A DNA stretch of 64,000 nucleotides from Streptomyces sp. VRA16 Mangrove soil (GTDB lineage: Bacteria; Actinomycetota; Actinomycetes; Streptomycetales; Streptomycetaceae): positions 372,001-436,000 of the forward strand of contig NZ_JAFVLN010000002.1 in NCBI RefSeq assembly GCF_017377775.1, read 5' to 3'. Shown here one piece after another: positions 33,773-41,136 of the stretch. Under the pieces are notes generated by a model, which was not told the DNA's origin, did no database searches, and saw nothing but the letters and a program-made list of their open reading frames with translations. How positions within the stretch are numbered: position 1 is the first letter of the stretch; the number at the start of each line of letters is the position of its first letter. The translations under genes and the position numbers were made by a program.

Positions 33773-35761
33773 ACAGATATCTCGGCCCGGCGGCCGCATC
33801 CGGAAGTCGTGGCGGGCGGGCAGCGGCTCGTCCGGCGCGATCGCGGCCCACAGGTCGCTGATGACCTCGGCGCCCTCGCGCAGGTCGGCGACCTCGAACC
33901 CGGCGTCGTACACGGCCCGCGCCCCCGCCATGTCGCCCTCGGCGTAGCGAAGTTGGGCCTCGATCAGGCGGAACCTGCCGCGTTCCCTGGTGGCCGGGTG
34001 CAGCCGGTCCCACACCGATCGGGCCGCCTGGACGCGCCCCACCGCGAGCAGCGCGGCGATCGCCTCCCGGCCCAGGGCGGCGGTGGCGGCGACCCAGATC
34101 TCCCCGTCGTCCCGGCGCTCCTCGCACAGGTCGTCGAAGGCGGCCGCGTACCGGTCGGCGGCGCGCTCGGGGTGGTGGTCCGCCGCGTCCGCCACGGCCA
34201 GGCAGCGCAGCAACGGCCAGACGGACGGGGCGAGTTCGAGGCCCCGCTCCCAGCTGCGCACGGCTTGCGCCCGGTCTCCGGCGTGCCACTGGGCGACGCC
34301 GAGGTGGTACTCGGACAGCGGGCGGGCCGGTGCCGTCTCCAGCATGTCGCGCCAGGCGGGGGCGGTGAGGCTCGGTCCGGGCGGGCCGACCCTGCGCGGC
34401 TCGGGGAAGGCGCCGCTGTCCAGGAGTTCGCGCCAAGGCGCCTGCTCCTCGCCGAGCGTCGACTCGTCGAAGGGTGTGCCCGCCAACTTGCCTCCGGTGC
34501 GTAGCAGTTCGAGCGCGCCCCAGCCGGATCCGACGGCCAGCCGCTCGCCGGGTTCGGTGTCGGCGCACTCCCGGCGCCAGACCTCGTACGCGGCGTCGAC
34601 GTCGGCCCGTGGCAGGGCTTCCTGGAGGCGGCGCTCGACCTCGCCGGTGACGGCGGCCCAGGCTCCCGCCGAGTGAGTCGAGTGAACCGTTTCCGCGGAT
34701 GCGGCGAGCGGCCCGTACGCCTCCAGCCAGCTGAACTCGCCCTCCGCTTCGAGGCGTACGTGTTCCAGCTGGGTGCGGGCGAGCCCGGCCTGGATCTCCG
34801 CGTACCCGCCGGTGCCCGGCTCGGTCAGCCACTCCTGCCAGCGCCGTCCGCCCGGTCCGCTGCCCCACACGAACAGCTTGCGGCCGCGCAGCAGGTCGGT
34901 GGAGGTCTGCACGAGCCCGTGCCCGGCGTCGTCGAGGGCCGCGATCCAGCGGCGCCGCGCGTCGGGGACCTCGTAGAAGTAGTCGGCGGGGAAGGTGCTC
35001 CCCAGCGGGTAGGTGCGGTCCGCGCCCTCGTGCTCGGGCACCGGCACGGTGCGCAGGGTGCGCTCGTACCCGAAGTGCCAGGCCTCGTCGGCGGGGGCGA
35101 TCACCCGCCGGTCCTCGGGGACGGCGATGTTCGACCACCAGTAGACGGGCGCGGGCTTCTCGTGCGGGTTGCGTATCCGCACACCCACGTACAGGAAGTC
35201 GGACTCCTCGGGCAGCCACAGGTCGACCTGGAACGGCAGGTCGCGCAGCCGCTCCCACTCCCACAGGCGCAGCATCTCGCCCCCGTCGGGGGCGGGGACG
35301 CGGGCGGCGTGCACGGGCGCGCAGGACAGGGTGGTGTGGCCGGTGGCGCCGATGTTCCATTCGATGCCGCCGGAGAACCAGGCGCCGTTCAGCGCGAAGT
35401 TCGCGGGCTGGAACACCGGGTTGCGGTACAGGAGTTCGCGCTCGCTCGGCTTGTGGAAGAGCGAGGCGATCCGGCCGCCGAGGCCGGGCAGCACGGTCAC
35501 CCGGAGTCGTTCGTTCTCGATGACGAGGGCGTCGAGGTCGACCGGCTCCCGGGCCCGCCCGTACCCGTCGAGGATCCGCTCGGGCAGCACGCTGCGCAGT
35601 GGCCGGTAGCCGACCTGACGGGCCATGTCGAGCGGCAGGCCCTTGCGGGTCTGCTCGTCGAGCTCGTGCACCTCGTCGAGGGGCCGCAGCGGCGGCAGCG
35701 GGTTCGCGGGGCCCACCGGAGCGCCCGGCAGGGTCAGCACCTCACGGCGGATCTCGGTCAT
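33767..35761 (-). CDS. DUF5107/TPR protein
   Basis: A 664-residue cytoplasmic protein. The N-terminal ~330 residues match DUF5107, a galactose-mutarotase-like beta-sandwich (ENERLRVTVLPGLGGRIASLFHKPSERELLYRNPVFQPANFALNGAWFSGGIEWNIG). The C-terminal half has TPR-like helices (YHLGVAQWHAGDRAQAVRSWERGLELAPSVWPLLRCLAVADAADHHPERAADRYAAAFDDL). DUF5107 genes often sit beside sugar transport genes. The ATG at 35759-35761 follows GGGAGG and is preferred over an in-frame ATG at 35821. Confidence 0.87.
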   Translation of the reverse strand: MTEIRREVLTLPGAPVGPANPLPPLRPLDEVHELDEQTRKGLPLDMARQVGYRPLRSVLPERILDGYGRAREPVDLDALVIENERLRVTVLPGLGGRIASLFHKPSERELLYRNPVFQPANFALNGAWFSGGIEWNIGATGHTTLSCAPVHAARVPAPDGGEMLRLWEWERLRDLPFQVDLWLPEESDFLYVGVRIRNPHEKPAPVYWWSNIAVPEDRRVIAPADEAWHFGYERTLRTVPVPEHEGADRTYPLGSTFPADYFYEVPDARRRWIAALDDAGHGLVQTSTDLLRGRKLFVWGSGPGGRRWQEWLTEPGTGGYAEIQAGLARTQLEHVRLEAEGEFSWLEAYGPLAASAETVHSTHSAGAWAAVTGEVERRLQEALPRADVDAAYEVWRRECADTEPGERLAVGSGWGALELLRTGGKLAGTPFDESTLGEEQAPWRELLDSGAFPEPRRVGPPGPSLTAPAWRDMLETAPARPLSEYHLGVAQWHAGDRAQAVRSWERGLELAPSVWPLLRCLAVADAADHHPERAADRYAAAFDDLCEERRDDGEIWVAATAALGREAIAALLAVGRVQAARSVWDRLHPATRERGRFRLIEAQLRYAEGDMAGARAVYDAGFEVADLREGAEVISDLWAAIAPDEPLPARHDFRMRPPGRDICV

Positions 35762-35848
35762 GGGGGAGCCTCCCGTCGCCAGGGGGCGCCGCCCGCCCCG
35801 ATGACCATGGAACATGGTCATCGGCGAGCTGGCCAGGGGCCTCCCCGG

Positions 35849-36378
35849 TCAGGATTGCGCAAAGGCCGCCACGATCAGATCGGTCAGCAGGGCGCCCGCC
35901 GTCCCGTCGGGATCGAGAAGAGGCACCCGGAACCCGCCGGCTCCTCGCCGCCCGCGGCGCCGACCCGGTCCGAGTTCCCCGGGTGCCGGAAGTCGGCGGA
36001 CGCTCCCCCACTGCCTGAAGGGCGTGGGAGGTACCCCCTACGGCGGCGAGACCGTACCGCCCGGCGCGGCGCAGCGCGAGCGCGGCGCCGAGCTGGACGG
36101 AGCAGCCACCGCCCAGCACCAGCGCGAACTCCCCCGCCCGCACGTGCCGTTCGATACGGTCGGCGAGCTTCACGGTGTACGCGGCGAGCGCGGCGGTGCC
36201 GGTCGCCCCGGGCGTGGCGGGGCGGGACGACGACTCCGCCCTCGACGGCGCGGAGTCCGCGCACGATCCCGTTCTCGCGCAGCGCGCGGGCCAGCTTGCA
36301 GCAGCCGGGCACGGTGCCAGGGGGCGGCGGGCGAAGGCCCAGGTCGCAAGGGGCGTCGAGGGCGACGATATTCCGTAT
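35849..36378 (-). pseudogene. Broken arginase/agmatinase-family gene
   Basis: Three pieces of an arginase-family protein lie in different frames. The first reads NIVALDAPCDLGLRPPPPGTVPG and GVVVPPRH. The second reads ALAAYTVKLADRIERHVRAGEFALVLGGGCSVQLGAALALRRAGRYGL. The third has DFRHPGNSDRVGAAGGEEPA, then in another frame LDPDGTAGALLTDLIVAAFAQS. The catalytic middle with the metal-binding DxHxD is missing. A GGAGGGACCGC ribosome site is followed by ATA rather than ATG (36376-36378). A dispersed repeat at 36003-36038 interrupts the second and third pieces. The order of pieces supports one decayed gene. Confidence 0.8.
36003..36038. repeat. Dispersed CTCCCCCA / GGGAGGTACCCCC element
   Basis: CTCCCCCA (36003-36010) and GGGAGGTACCCCC (36026-36038) form the reverse copy of the element at 12328-12378. 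It lies within the decayed arginase gene, between its conserved blocks. Confidence 0.55.
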
Positions 36379-36446
36379 GCGGTCCCTCCTCTTCGACGTA
36401 CTCTGACCCTTTCCACAGGCAGTACGCACGAGGAGCGAGCCCCAGC

Positions 36447-36788
36447 ATGGCCGAGAGCCACACCTACCGCGTGATCGTCCGCGGCACCTTCGACGCCCTC
36501 GCCGAGGAGACCCGGCAGCGGCTGCTCGCCGAGGTCGCCGAGCACGAGGGCATCGCGGGCATGCATTTCGGGCCCGAGGGCTCCCTCGCGTACGACCGCA
36601 CGCTCAAGCACTTCTCGATGCGGTACGTCGTCGCGTCCGACCCCGACGACGGTGACGAGATGGCGGGCGCGCTGGCCGAGGAGCGGGCCGAGGCGTATCT
36701 GAAGGAGCGCGGCTACGGGCACACCGGGCTGCGCTCGACGGTGACCGACATGGACACCATGAAGATCAACCGGAAGTCGCGGGGCTGA
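36447..36788 (+). CDS. DUF6204 protein
   Basis: A 113-residue soluble protein. YRVIVRGTFDALAEETRQRLLAEVAEHEGIAGMHFGPEGSLAYDRTLKHFSMRYVV and the C-terminal ERGYGHTGLRSTVTDMDTMKINR match DUF6204, a Streptomyces-rich family of unknown function. Fold looks alpha/beta. ATG 36447. Its last 23 bases overlap the convergent GNAT gene. Confidence 0.82.
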   Translation: MAESHTYRVIVRGTFDALAEETRQRLLAEVAEHEGIAGMHFGPEGSLAYDRTLKHFSMRYVVASDPDDGDEMAGALAEERAEAYLKERGYGHTGLRSTVTDMDTMKINRKSRG

Positions 36789-37314
36789 CCATCTCCGCGG
36801 TGAGCGCCCAGCGCTCGTGATCGCGCCAGGCACCGTCGATGAAGAGGAAGTCCGGCGAGAACCCTTCGAGCCGGAATCCGGCGCGGCGGGCCAGCGCGAT
36901 CGACGCGGTGTTCTTCGGCTGCGCGTTGATCTCCAGCCGGTGCAGTCCGAGGGGTCCGAACGCGTACCGGATCACGAGGCCGAGCCCCTCGGACATCAGG
37001 CCGCGCCCGGCGGCGTGCGCGAAGGCGCCGTAGCCGAGGGCGCCGCAGCGGAAGCCGCCCTGCACCACGTTGTTGATGTTGATGAATCCGGCGAGGGCGC
37101 CACTGTCCCGCTCGCACACCAGGAAGCCGTGCTTGGTCGGGTCCTCGATCAGCCGGGCCGCGTACTGCGTGTACGCGTCGGCGCGGTCGGGCGGGAAGAG
37201 CCAGGGCCGGTGCAGCTCCCGGCTCTCGCGCGAGCGCGCCGTGAACTCGTCGGCGTCGGAGAGCTGGTACGGGCGGATACCCACGCGGGGTCCCTCGGCA
37301 ACGTAGTCGACCAT
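36766..37314 (-). CDS. GNAT acetyltransferase (RimJ/RimL type)
   Basis: A 182-residue GNAT enzyme. IRPYQLSDADEFTARSRES opens the fold, GFININNVVQGGFRCGALGYGAFAHAAGRGLMSEGLGLVIRYAFGPLGLHRLEINAQPKNTASIALARRAGFRLEG is the RimJ/RimL core with the acetyl-CoA binding loop, and WALTAEM ends it. It likely acetylates a protein N-terminus or small amine. It starts at ATG 37312-37314. The secreted PASTA-like gene ends 22 bases upstream. Confidence 0.92.
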   Translation of the reverse strand: MVDYVAEGPRVGIRPYQLSDADEFTARSRESRELHRPWLFPPDRADAYTQYAARLIEDPTKHGFLVCERDSGALAGFININNVVQGGFRCGALGYGAFAHAAGRGLMSEGLGLVIRYAFGPLGLHRLEINAQPKNTASIALARRAGFRLEGFSPDFLFIDGAWRDHERWALTAEMVSPATSG

Positions 37315-37335
37315 CGGGTCACCCTACGAGACGGG

Positions 37336-37668
37336 TCAGCCGGCGGCCGCCTTCGGGCACGTCTCGCCGTTCTTGACGACGCCGACGCGCACACCCTCGT
37401 CGCCGATCGCCTGGCCGACGGCCGGGTACTGGGTGCAGACCTTCCAGCTCAGCGGCCACAGCACATGCCGGTGCTGACCGCTGATGTCCTTGACCTCGAC
37501 CCTGGTGCGGTAGTCGACCGTCGAGAAGACGTGCATCAGGCCGCGGCCGCGCAGCTCGGGCATCGACGGGGCGTCGGCCGCGACCGCGGCCCCCGCCGAG
37601 ACGGTGAGGGCCAGGGCGGCCCCCGCGGTCACGGTCATCACGCGTCGTCGCACGGCTCGTGCCGTCAC
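37336..37668 (-). CDS. Secreted single PASTA-like domain protein
   Basis: A 110-residue exported protein. A signal peptide (RAVRRRVMTVTAGAALALTVSAGAAVAADA) ends near residue 32. The mature part PSMPELRGRGLMHVFSTVDYRTRVEVKDISGQHRHVLWPLSWKVCTQYPAVGQ... with VRVGVVKNGETCP has the PASTA-like layout and two cysteines that could form a disulphide. The GTG start at 37668 overlaps the LapA stop, with CAGGAGG upstream. PASTA domains bind muropeptides, so a cell-wall role is likely but unproven. Confidence 0.7.
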   Translation of the reverse strand: MTARAVRRRVMTVTAGAALALTVSAGAAVAADAPSMPELRGRGLMHVFSTVDYRTRVEVKDISGQHRHVLWPLSWKVCTQYPAVGQAIGDEGVRVGVVKNGETCPKAAAG

Positions 37669-37907
37669 TTGCGCCTCCTGGCCACGAAGTAGCCGCCGCA
37701 GATGGCGCCGATCGCCGCGGTGAGCAGCAGGGCCACGTACAACGGCATGGACACCTCGGGAATCAGCAGGCGGATCTTCACCTGCCGGGTGTTCTCGAAG
37801 ATGAAGATCAACAGGAGGACGAAGAGGGCCAGGACCGCGATCCTGGCCGGCGTGAACGCACTGGAGCCCCCGCTCTTCGCGGTGCTCGCCGTGTCCTTCG
37901 GACTCAT
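37665..37907 (-). CDS. LapA-domain membrane protein
   Basis: An 80-residue protein with two membrane helices and the LapA/DUF1049 core: IAVLALFVLLLIFIFENTRQVKIRLLIPEVSMPLYVALLLTAAIGAICGGYF. The C-terminus is Arg-rich (ARRRK). In E. coli LapA works with LapB in lipopolysaccharide control, but actinobacteria lack LPS, so the role is unknown. It is translationally coupled to the PASTA-like gene. Confidence 0.82.
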   Translation of the reverse strand: MSPKDTASTAKSGGSSAFTPARIAVLALFVLLLIFIFENTRQVKIRLLIPEVSMPLYVALLLTAAIGAICGGYFVARRRK

Positions 37908-38037
37908 CGATGGACCCTTCCGTCGTACCCCCGGAGGCCGTCGCCGCCTCCCCGCCCAGCATGTGCGGGGAGGCGGCGATCTCGCACCGGCCGAGGGCCC
38001 GTACGGGTGACGGACCGGGACGGACCGTCACGGAGCG

Positions 38038-39810
38038 CTACTTCACGACGGGCAGCCGCACCGTTCCCGTGTCGCCGGGCGCGCTGGTGACGGTGACGGG
38101 CTTGATGCCCTTGTTGCCGCCGTACGCGTCGTCGCTCGCCGCGATCACGAACCGGATGCGGTGCCCCTTCTCGTAGCGGTGCACGATGCCGGGGAGCGTG
38201 ACGGTGAAGGGCCGGGTGACGTCGGGCACCCGGACCGGGGCGACCAGCCGGTGCACCAGCGTCTTGGACCCGTCGGGCGCGACGTCGTAGATCTTGGCGA
38301 ACAGGACGAGCTTGTCGGCGGCGTCGCCCGAGTTCTGCACGCGCTCGGTCTTCGGCGAGATCACCTTGAGGGTGGCCCGCGGGGAGCCGACCACGTCGGT
38401 GGTCCCGGTGAGCGGGTCGGTGGTCCAGTCGAGGTAGGTGCCCTTGATGTCGTACGGGGCCGGGTCGGGCAGGCCGATGGTGCCGGCCAGGGAGGACTCG
38501 GAGTGGCTGGTGGGCACGAGCCAGTTGCGGTACTCGCGGCTGCCGCGGGCGACCTTCTTGCGGTGGTCGACGAGCTTCCCGTCGCCGGAGAGGTAGAACG
38601 TGCGCGTCAGGGCGGGGACGCCGGAGGCGGTGGCGTAGGTCCCGTCGGGGTCGCCGACCCAGTCGCGGTAGTAGGCGAAGGCGGGTCCGGTGTCGACGCT
38701 CTTGTGGTGCCGCAGATACCGGTCGAACCAGGCGAGGATCCGGCGTCCGGTGTAGCTGGTCTCCAAGTTGCCCTGGGAGAGGTTGAGTTCACCGCTGGCC
38801 GGGTCGGTGATGCCGCCGCTGTGCCCCCACGACTGCCAGATCATCTTCGCCGTCGTGCCCTGAGCGCGCAGGGTGTCGTAGGTGGCGGTGGACTCGTTCA
38901 GATTGAACAGGCTGTCCGTCTGCCCCTGGACCAGCAGGGTCGGGGCCTTCACCGTCTTCAGGTACGAGACCGGGGAGACGCTGCGCGCGTAGGAGAGCAG
39001 GGCGGCGGTCTTGTCGGCGGGGTAGCTGCCGGAGTTGAGGGTGCGGATGGTCTCGCAGGCGTCGTCGACGAAGTGCAGGCAGGTCAGCTTGTTGATGCGG
39101 GACGGGTCGAGGGACGGCGACAGCAGCGGCTGTCCCTCGCCGATCAGGTAGAACCCGTTGGTCCACTGCCACTTGAAGACGCCGGGGACGGAGCGGTCGG
39201 CGGCGTTCTGCGGGTCGAGGGAGTAGGCGAGGTCGTTCCAGGTGATCATCGGGACGAGCGCGTCGACGCGGTGGTCGACGGAGGCCGTCGCCAGTTGGAT
39301 GGCGCCGCCGTAGGACCCGCCGATCATGCCGACCCGCGGATCGCCCTTCTTGTCGGTCGTCACGTAGTCGACGGTGGTGCCGTCGTCGGCGGCGCGCGTG
39401 CCGGCCAGGAAGTCGACGAGGGCGGAGGCCGCCCTGCCGTCGATGCGCGGGTCGTCGAGGGAGATCAGGCATCCCGACTTGCCGAACCCGAGCCCGGAGT
39501 AGGCGAGTCCGACGTATCCGCGCTGGGCGAAGGCCTTGGCGGTGGCGCCGGTGCTGTCGGACTTGTTCCCGCCGAAGCCGTTGGTGGTCAGCACGGCCGG
39601 GGCGGGGTGCTGCGCGTCGGCCCCGGCCGGGCGGTAGAGGTCGGCGTCCACCGTGCAGGTGCGGTCCCCTGTGTCGACGGTGAACTTCAGCGCCGTGACG
39701 GTGTACTGACCGTCCGTCGGGGTCGTGGCGTGGGCGGGTGCGGTGCCCGCCGCCATCGCCGCGGTGGCGATGGCGGCGGTCAGCAGGGCGGCGGCTCGGG
39801 ATCTGTGCAC
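38038..39810 (-). CDS. Secreted CocE/X-Pro dipeptidyl-peptidase-like hydrolase
   Basis: A 590-residue exported alpha/beta hydrolase. The signal peptide (RAAALLTAAIATAAMAAGTAPAHA) is followed by the hydrolase core. The nucleophile sits in MIGGSYGGAIQ, the Asp in VQGQTDSLFN, and the His in SWGHSGG. The C-terminal beta-sandwich (PXPepC domain) runs from about residue 440 (GTYLDWTTDPLTGTTDVVGSPRATL). The GTG at 39810 has GGAGG 8 bases upstream; a GTG at 39825 would add five residues. Substrates could be esters or X-Pro peptides. A TTAC-GTAA type site lies 25 bases upstream. Confidence 0.88.
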   Translation of the reverse strand: MHRSRAAALLTAAIATAAMAAGTAPAHATTPTDGQYTVTALKFTVDTGDRTCTVDADLYRPAGADAQHPAPAVLTTNGFGGNKSDSTGATAKAFAQRGYVGLAYSGLGFGKSGCLISLDDPRIDGRAASALVDFLAGTRAADDGTTVDYVTTDKKGDPRVGMIGGSYGGAIQLATASVDHRVDALVPMITWNDLAYSLDPQNAADRSVPGVFKWQWTNGFYLIGEGQPLLSPSLDPSRINKLTCLHFVDDACETIRTLNSGSYPADKTAALLSYARSVSPVSYLKTVKAPTLLVQGQTDSLFNLNESTATYDTLRAQGTTAKMIWQSWGHSGGITDPASGELNLSQGNLETSYTGRRILAWFDRYLRHHKSVDTGPAFAYYRDWVGDPDGTYATASGVPALTRTFYLSGDGKLVDHRKKVARGSREYRNWLVPTSHSESSLAGTIGLPDPAPYDIKGTYLDWTTDPLTGTTDVVGSPRATLKVISPKTERVQNSGDAADKLVLFAKIYDVAPDGSKTLVHRLVAPVRVPDVTRPFTVTLPGIVHRYEKGHRIRFVIAASDDAYGGNKGIKPVTVTSAPGDTGTVRLPVVK

Positions 39811-39834
39811 GGTGACGGCCTCCACGGCAACGTT

Positions 39835-39848
39835 TTACCGACCAGTAA
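39835..39848 (-). promoter_or_regulatory. TetR-operator-like site before CocE gene
   Basis: TTACTGGTCGGTAA on the minus strand is an imperfect dyad (TTAC...GTAA) 25 bases before the chosen start. It resembles TetR-family operators in Streptomyces. No regulator gene is adjacent. Confidence 0.35.
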
Positions 39849-39937
39849 GTTTGCGCGCGGAGCCATGGTGTGACGCGTGTCAGTTGAGGGTCAATGGGCG
39901 TGCGGGGTGTTTTTCTGTGAAGGGGGTGCGAGCGCGA

Positions 39938-40032
39938 GTGCGGGTGCGGGTGCGGGTGCGGGTGCGGGTGCGGGTGCGGGTGCGGGTGCGGGTGCGGGTG
40001 CGGGTGCGGGTGCGGGTGCGGGTGCGGGTGCG
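39938..40032 (+). repeat. GTGCGG hexanucleotide tandem array, ~16 copies
   Basis: The unit GTGCGG repeats without a mismatch for 95 bases, about 15.8 copies, then runs directly into the inverted repeat. A perfect array of this length should be prone to slippage. Confidence 0.95.
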
Positions 40033-40035
40033 TGG

Positions 40036-40149
40036 GGCCGGTCGCGCAGTTCCCCGCGCCCCTGAAGGTGCGCCGTTCGTGCGCCGGCCCCAGGGGAAGG
40101 CTGCGCGCAGCGCATGCCTTCGGGGGCGCGGGGAACTGCGCGACCGGCC
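40036..40149. terminator. 33-bp-arm inverted repeat
   Basis: The left arm (40036-40068, starting GGCCGGTCGCGCAGTTCCCC) and right arm (40117-40149, ending GGGGAACTGCGCGACCGGCC) pair over 33 bases with one mismatch, around a 48-base loop. The arm matches the element at 18165. It follows the stop of the S66 gene at the end of the peptidase operon and could end its transcript. Confidence 0.75.
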
Positions 40150-40206
40150 ACACACCACCCGCACCCGGCGACACACCCCGACCCGGCAGACGCGAGACCG
40201 ACGCGC

Positions 40207-41136
40207 TCAGCTCAACGCCGGCTCGTCCAAGGTCAGCACACCGGCCCCCGCGTCCAGTCGACCGGCCACTCCGAGCGGCAAGGTCAACGCCCCCTCACCG
40301 TGCCCGAACCCGAAGTCGTCCACCACCGGCACGCCGAGCCCGCCGAGCCGGTCCGCCAGCAGCGCCCCGAGGTCGGGGTCGTCGCACTCCGCCCAGGAGC
40401 CGAGCAGAACGCCCGCGACACCCTCGAACCAGCCGCCGCGCAGCAGTTGCGTCAGATACCGGTCGAGGCGGTACGTCTCCTCGCCGACGTCCTCCAGGCA
40501 CAGCAGCCCGCCCCGCGCGGAGCGCCGCGCGAACGGCGTCCCCAGATCCGCGGCGAGCAGCGACAGACACCCGCCGAGCGTGACCCCACGGGCGACGCCG
40601 GGCACGAGAACGCGGCCGCCGCCCGGCGCGGCGATGGTGCGCACCGTCTCCGGTTCGAAGAGCGTCGCCCTCAAGTGCCCCTGCGCACGCGCGTTCTTGA
40701 GGAAATCGGCGGCCGCGACCATCGGCCCGTGCAGCGTGCTCACCCCGAGCCGGACCGCGAACGCCTCGTGCAGCGCGGTGATGTCGCTGTACCCCACGAA
40801 CACCTTGGGCCGCGCGGCCCGCATCGCCGTCCAGTCGAGCAGGTCGACCATCCGCTGGGCGCCGTACCCGCCGCGCGCGCAGAGCACGGCGGCCACGTCC
40901 GGATCGCACCAGGCCCGCTGGAGGTCGGCGGCGCGGTCGGCGTCGGCCCCCGCCAGGTAGCCGAACTCCCCGTGCACGTCCAGCACATGGGGCGCCACGA
41001 CCGGCTCCAGGTCCCAGCCGCGCAGGATGTCCAGGCCGGCCTGGAGCCGCTCCTCGGGGACGGGCCCGCTGGGCGCGACGACGGCGACGCGCGCGCCCGG
41101 GGCGAGCCGCTCCGGCCGGATCAGGGACTCTGTCAC
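40207..41136 (-). CDS. LD-carboxypeptidase (peptidase S66)
   Basis: A 309-residue cytoplasmic serine peptidase of the LdcA family. ARGGYGAQRMVDLLDW is followed by VGYSDITALHEAF, whose Ser is the nucleophile. LEDVGEETYRLDRYL gives the Glu, and DDFGFGHGEGALTLPLG the His. LdcA removes the terminal D-Ala from tetrapeptides for peptidoglycan recycling. GTG 41134-41136 overlaps the S9 peptidase stop by 4 bases. As the last gene of the four-peptidase operon, it points to muropeptide turnover. Confidence 0.92.
   Translation of the reverse strand: MTESLIRPERLAPGARVAVVAPSGPVPEERLQAGLDILRGWDLEPVVAPHVLDVHGEFGYLAGADADRAADLQRAWCDPDVAAVLCARGGYGAQRMVDLLDWTAMRAARPKVFVGYSDITALHEAFAVRLGVSTLHGPMVAAADFLKNARAQGHLRATLFEPETVRTIAAPGGGRVLVPGVARGVTLGGCLSLLAADLGTPFARRSARGGLLCLEDVGEETYRLDRYLTQLLRGGWFEGVAGVLLGSWAECDDPDLGALLADRLGGLGVPVVDDFGFGHGEGALTLPLGVAGRLDAGAGVLTLDEPALS

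Larger units (their letters stand above)
39849..40206. other. Intergenic region with hexanucleotide and inverted repeats
   Basis: No gene is supported here. It carries the GTGCGG tandem array (39938-40032) and the long hairpin (40036-40149) listed separately. Open frames across the array give only Val-Arg or Ala-Gly repeats, with no start context. Confidence 0.7.

Noticed and set aside
39938..40032. A possible repeat protein from the GTGCGG array
   Set aside because: All frames give only two-residue repeats (Val-Arg, Ala-Gly or similar) and there is no start context.
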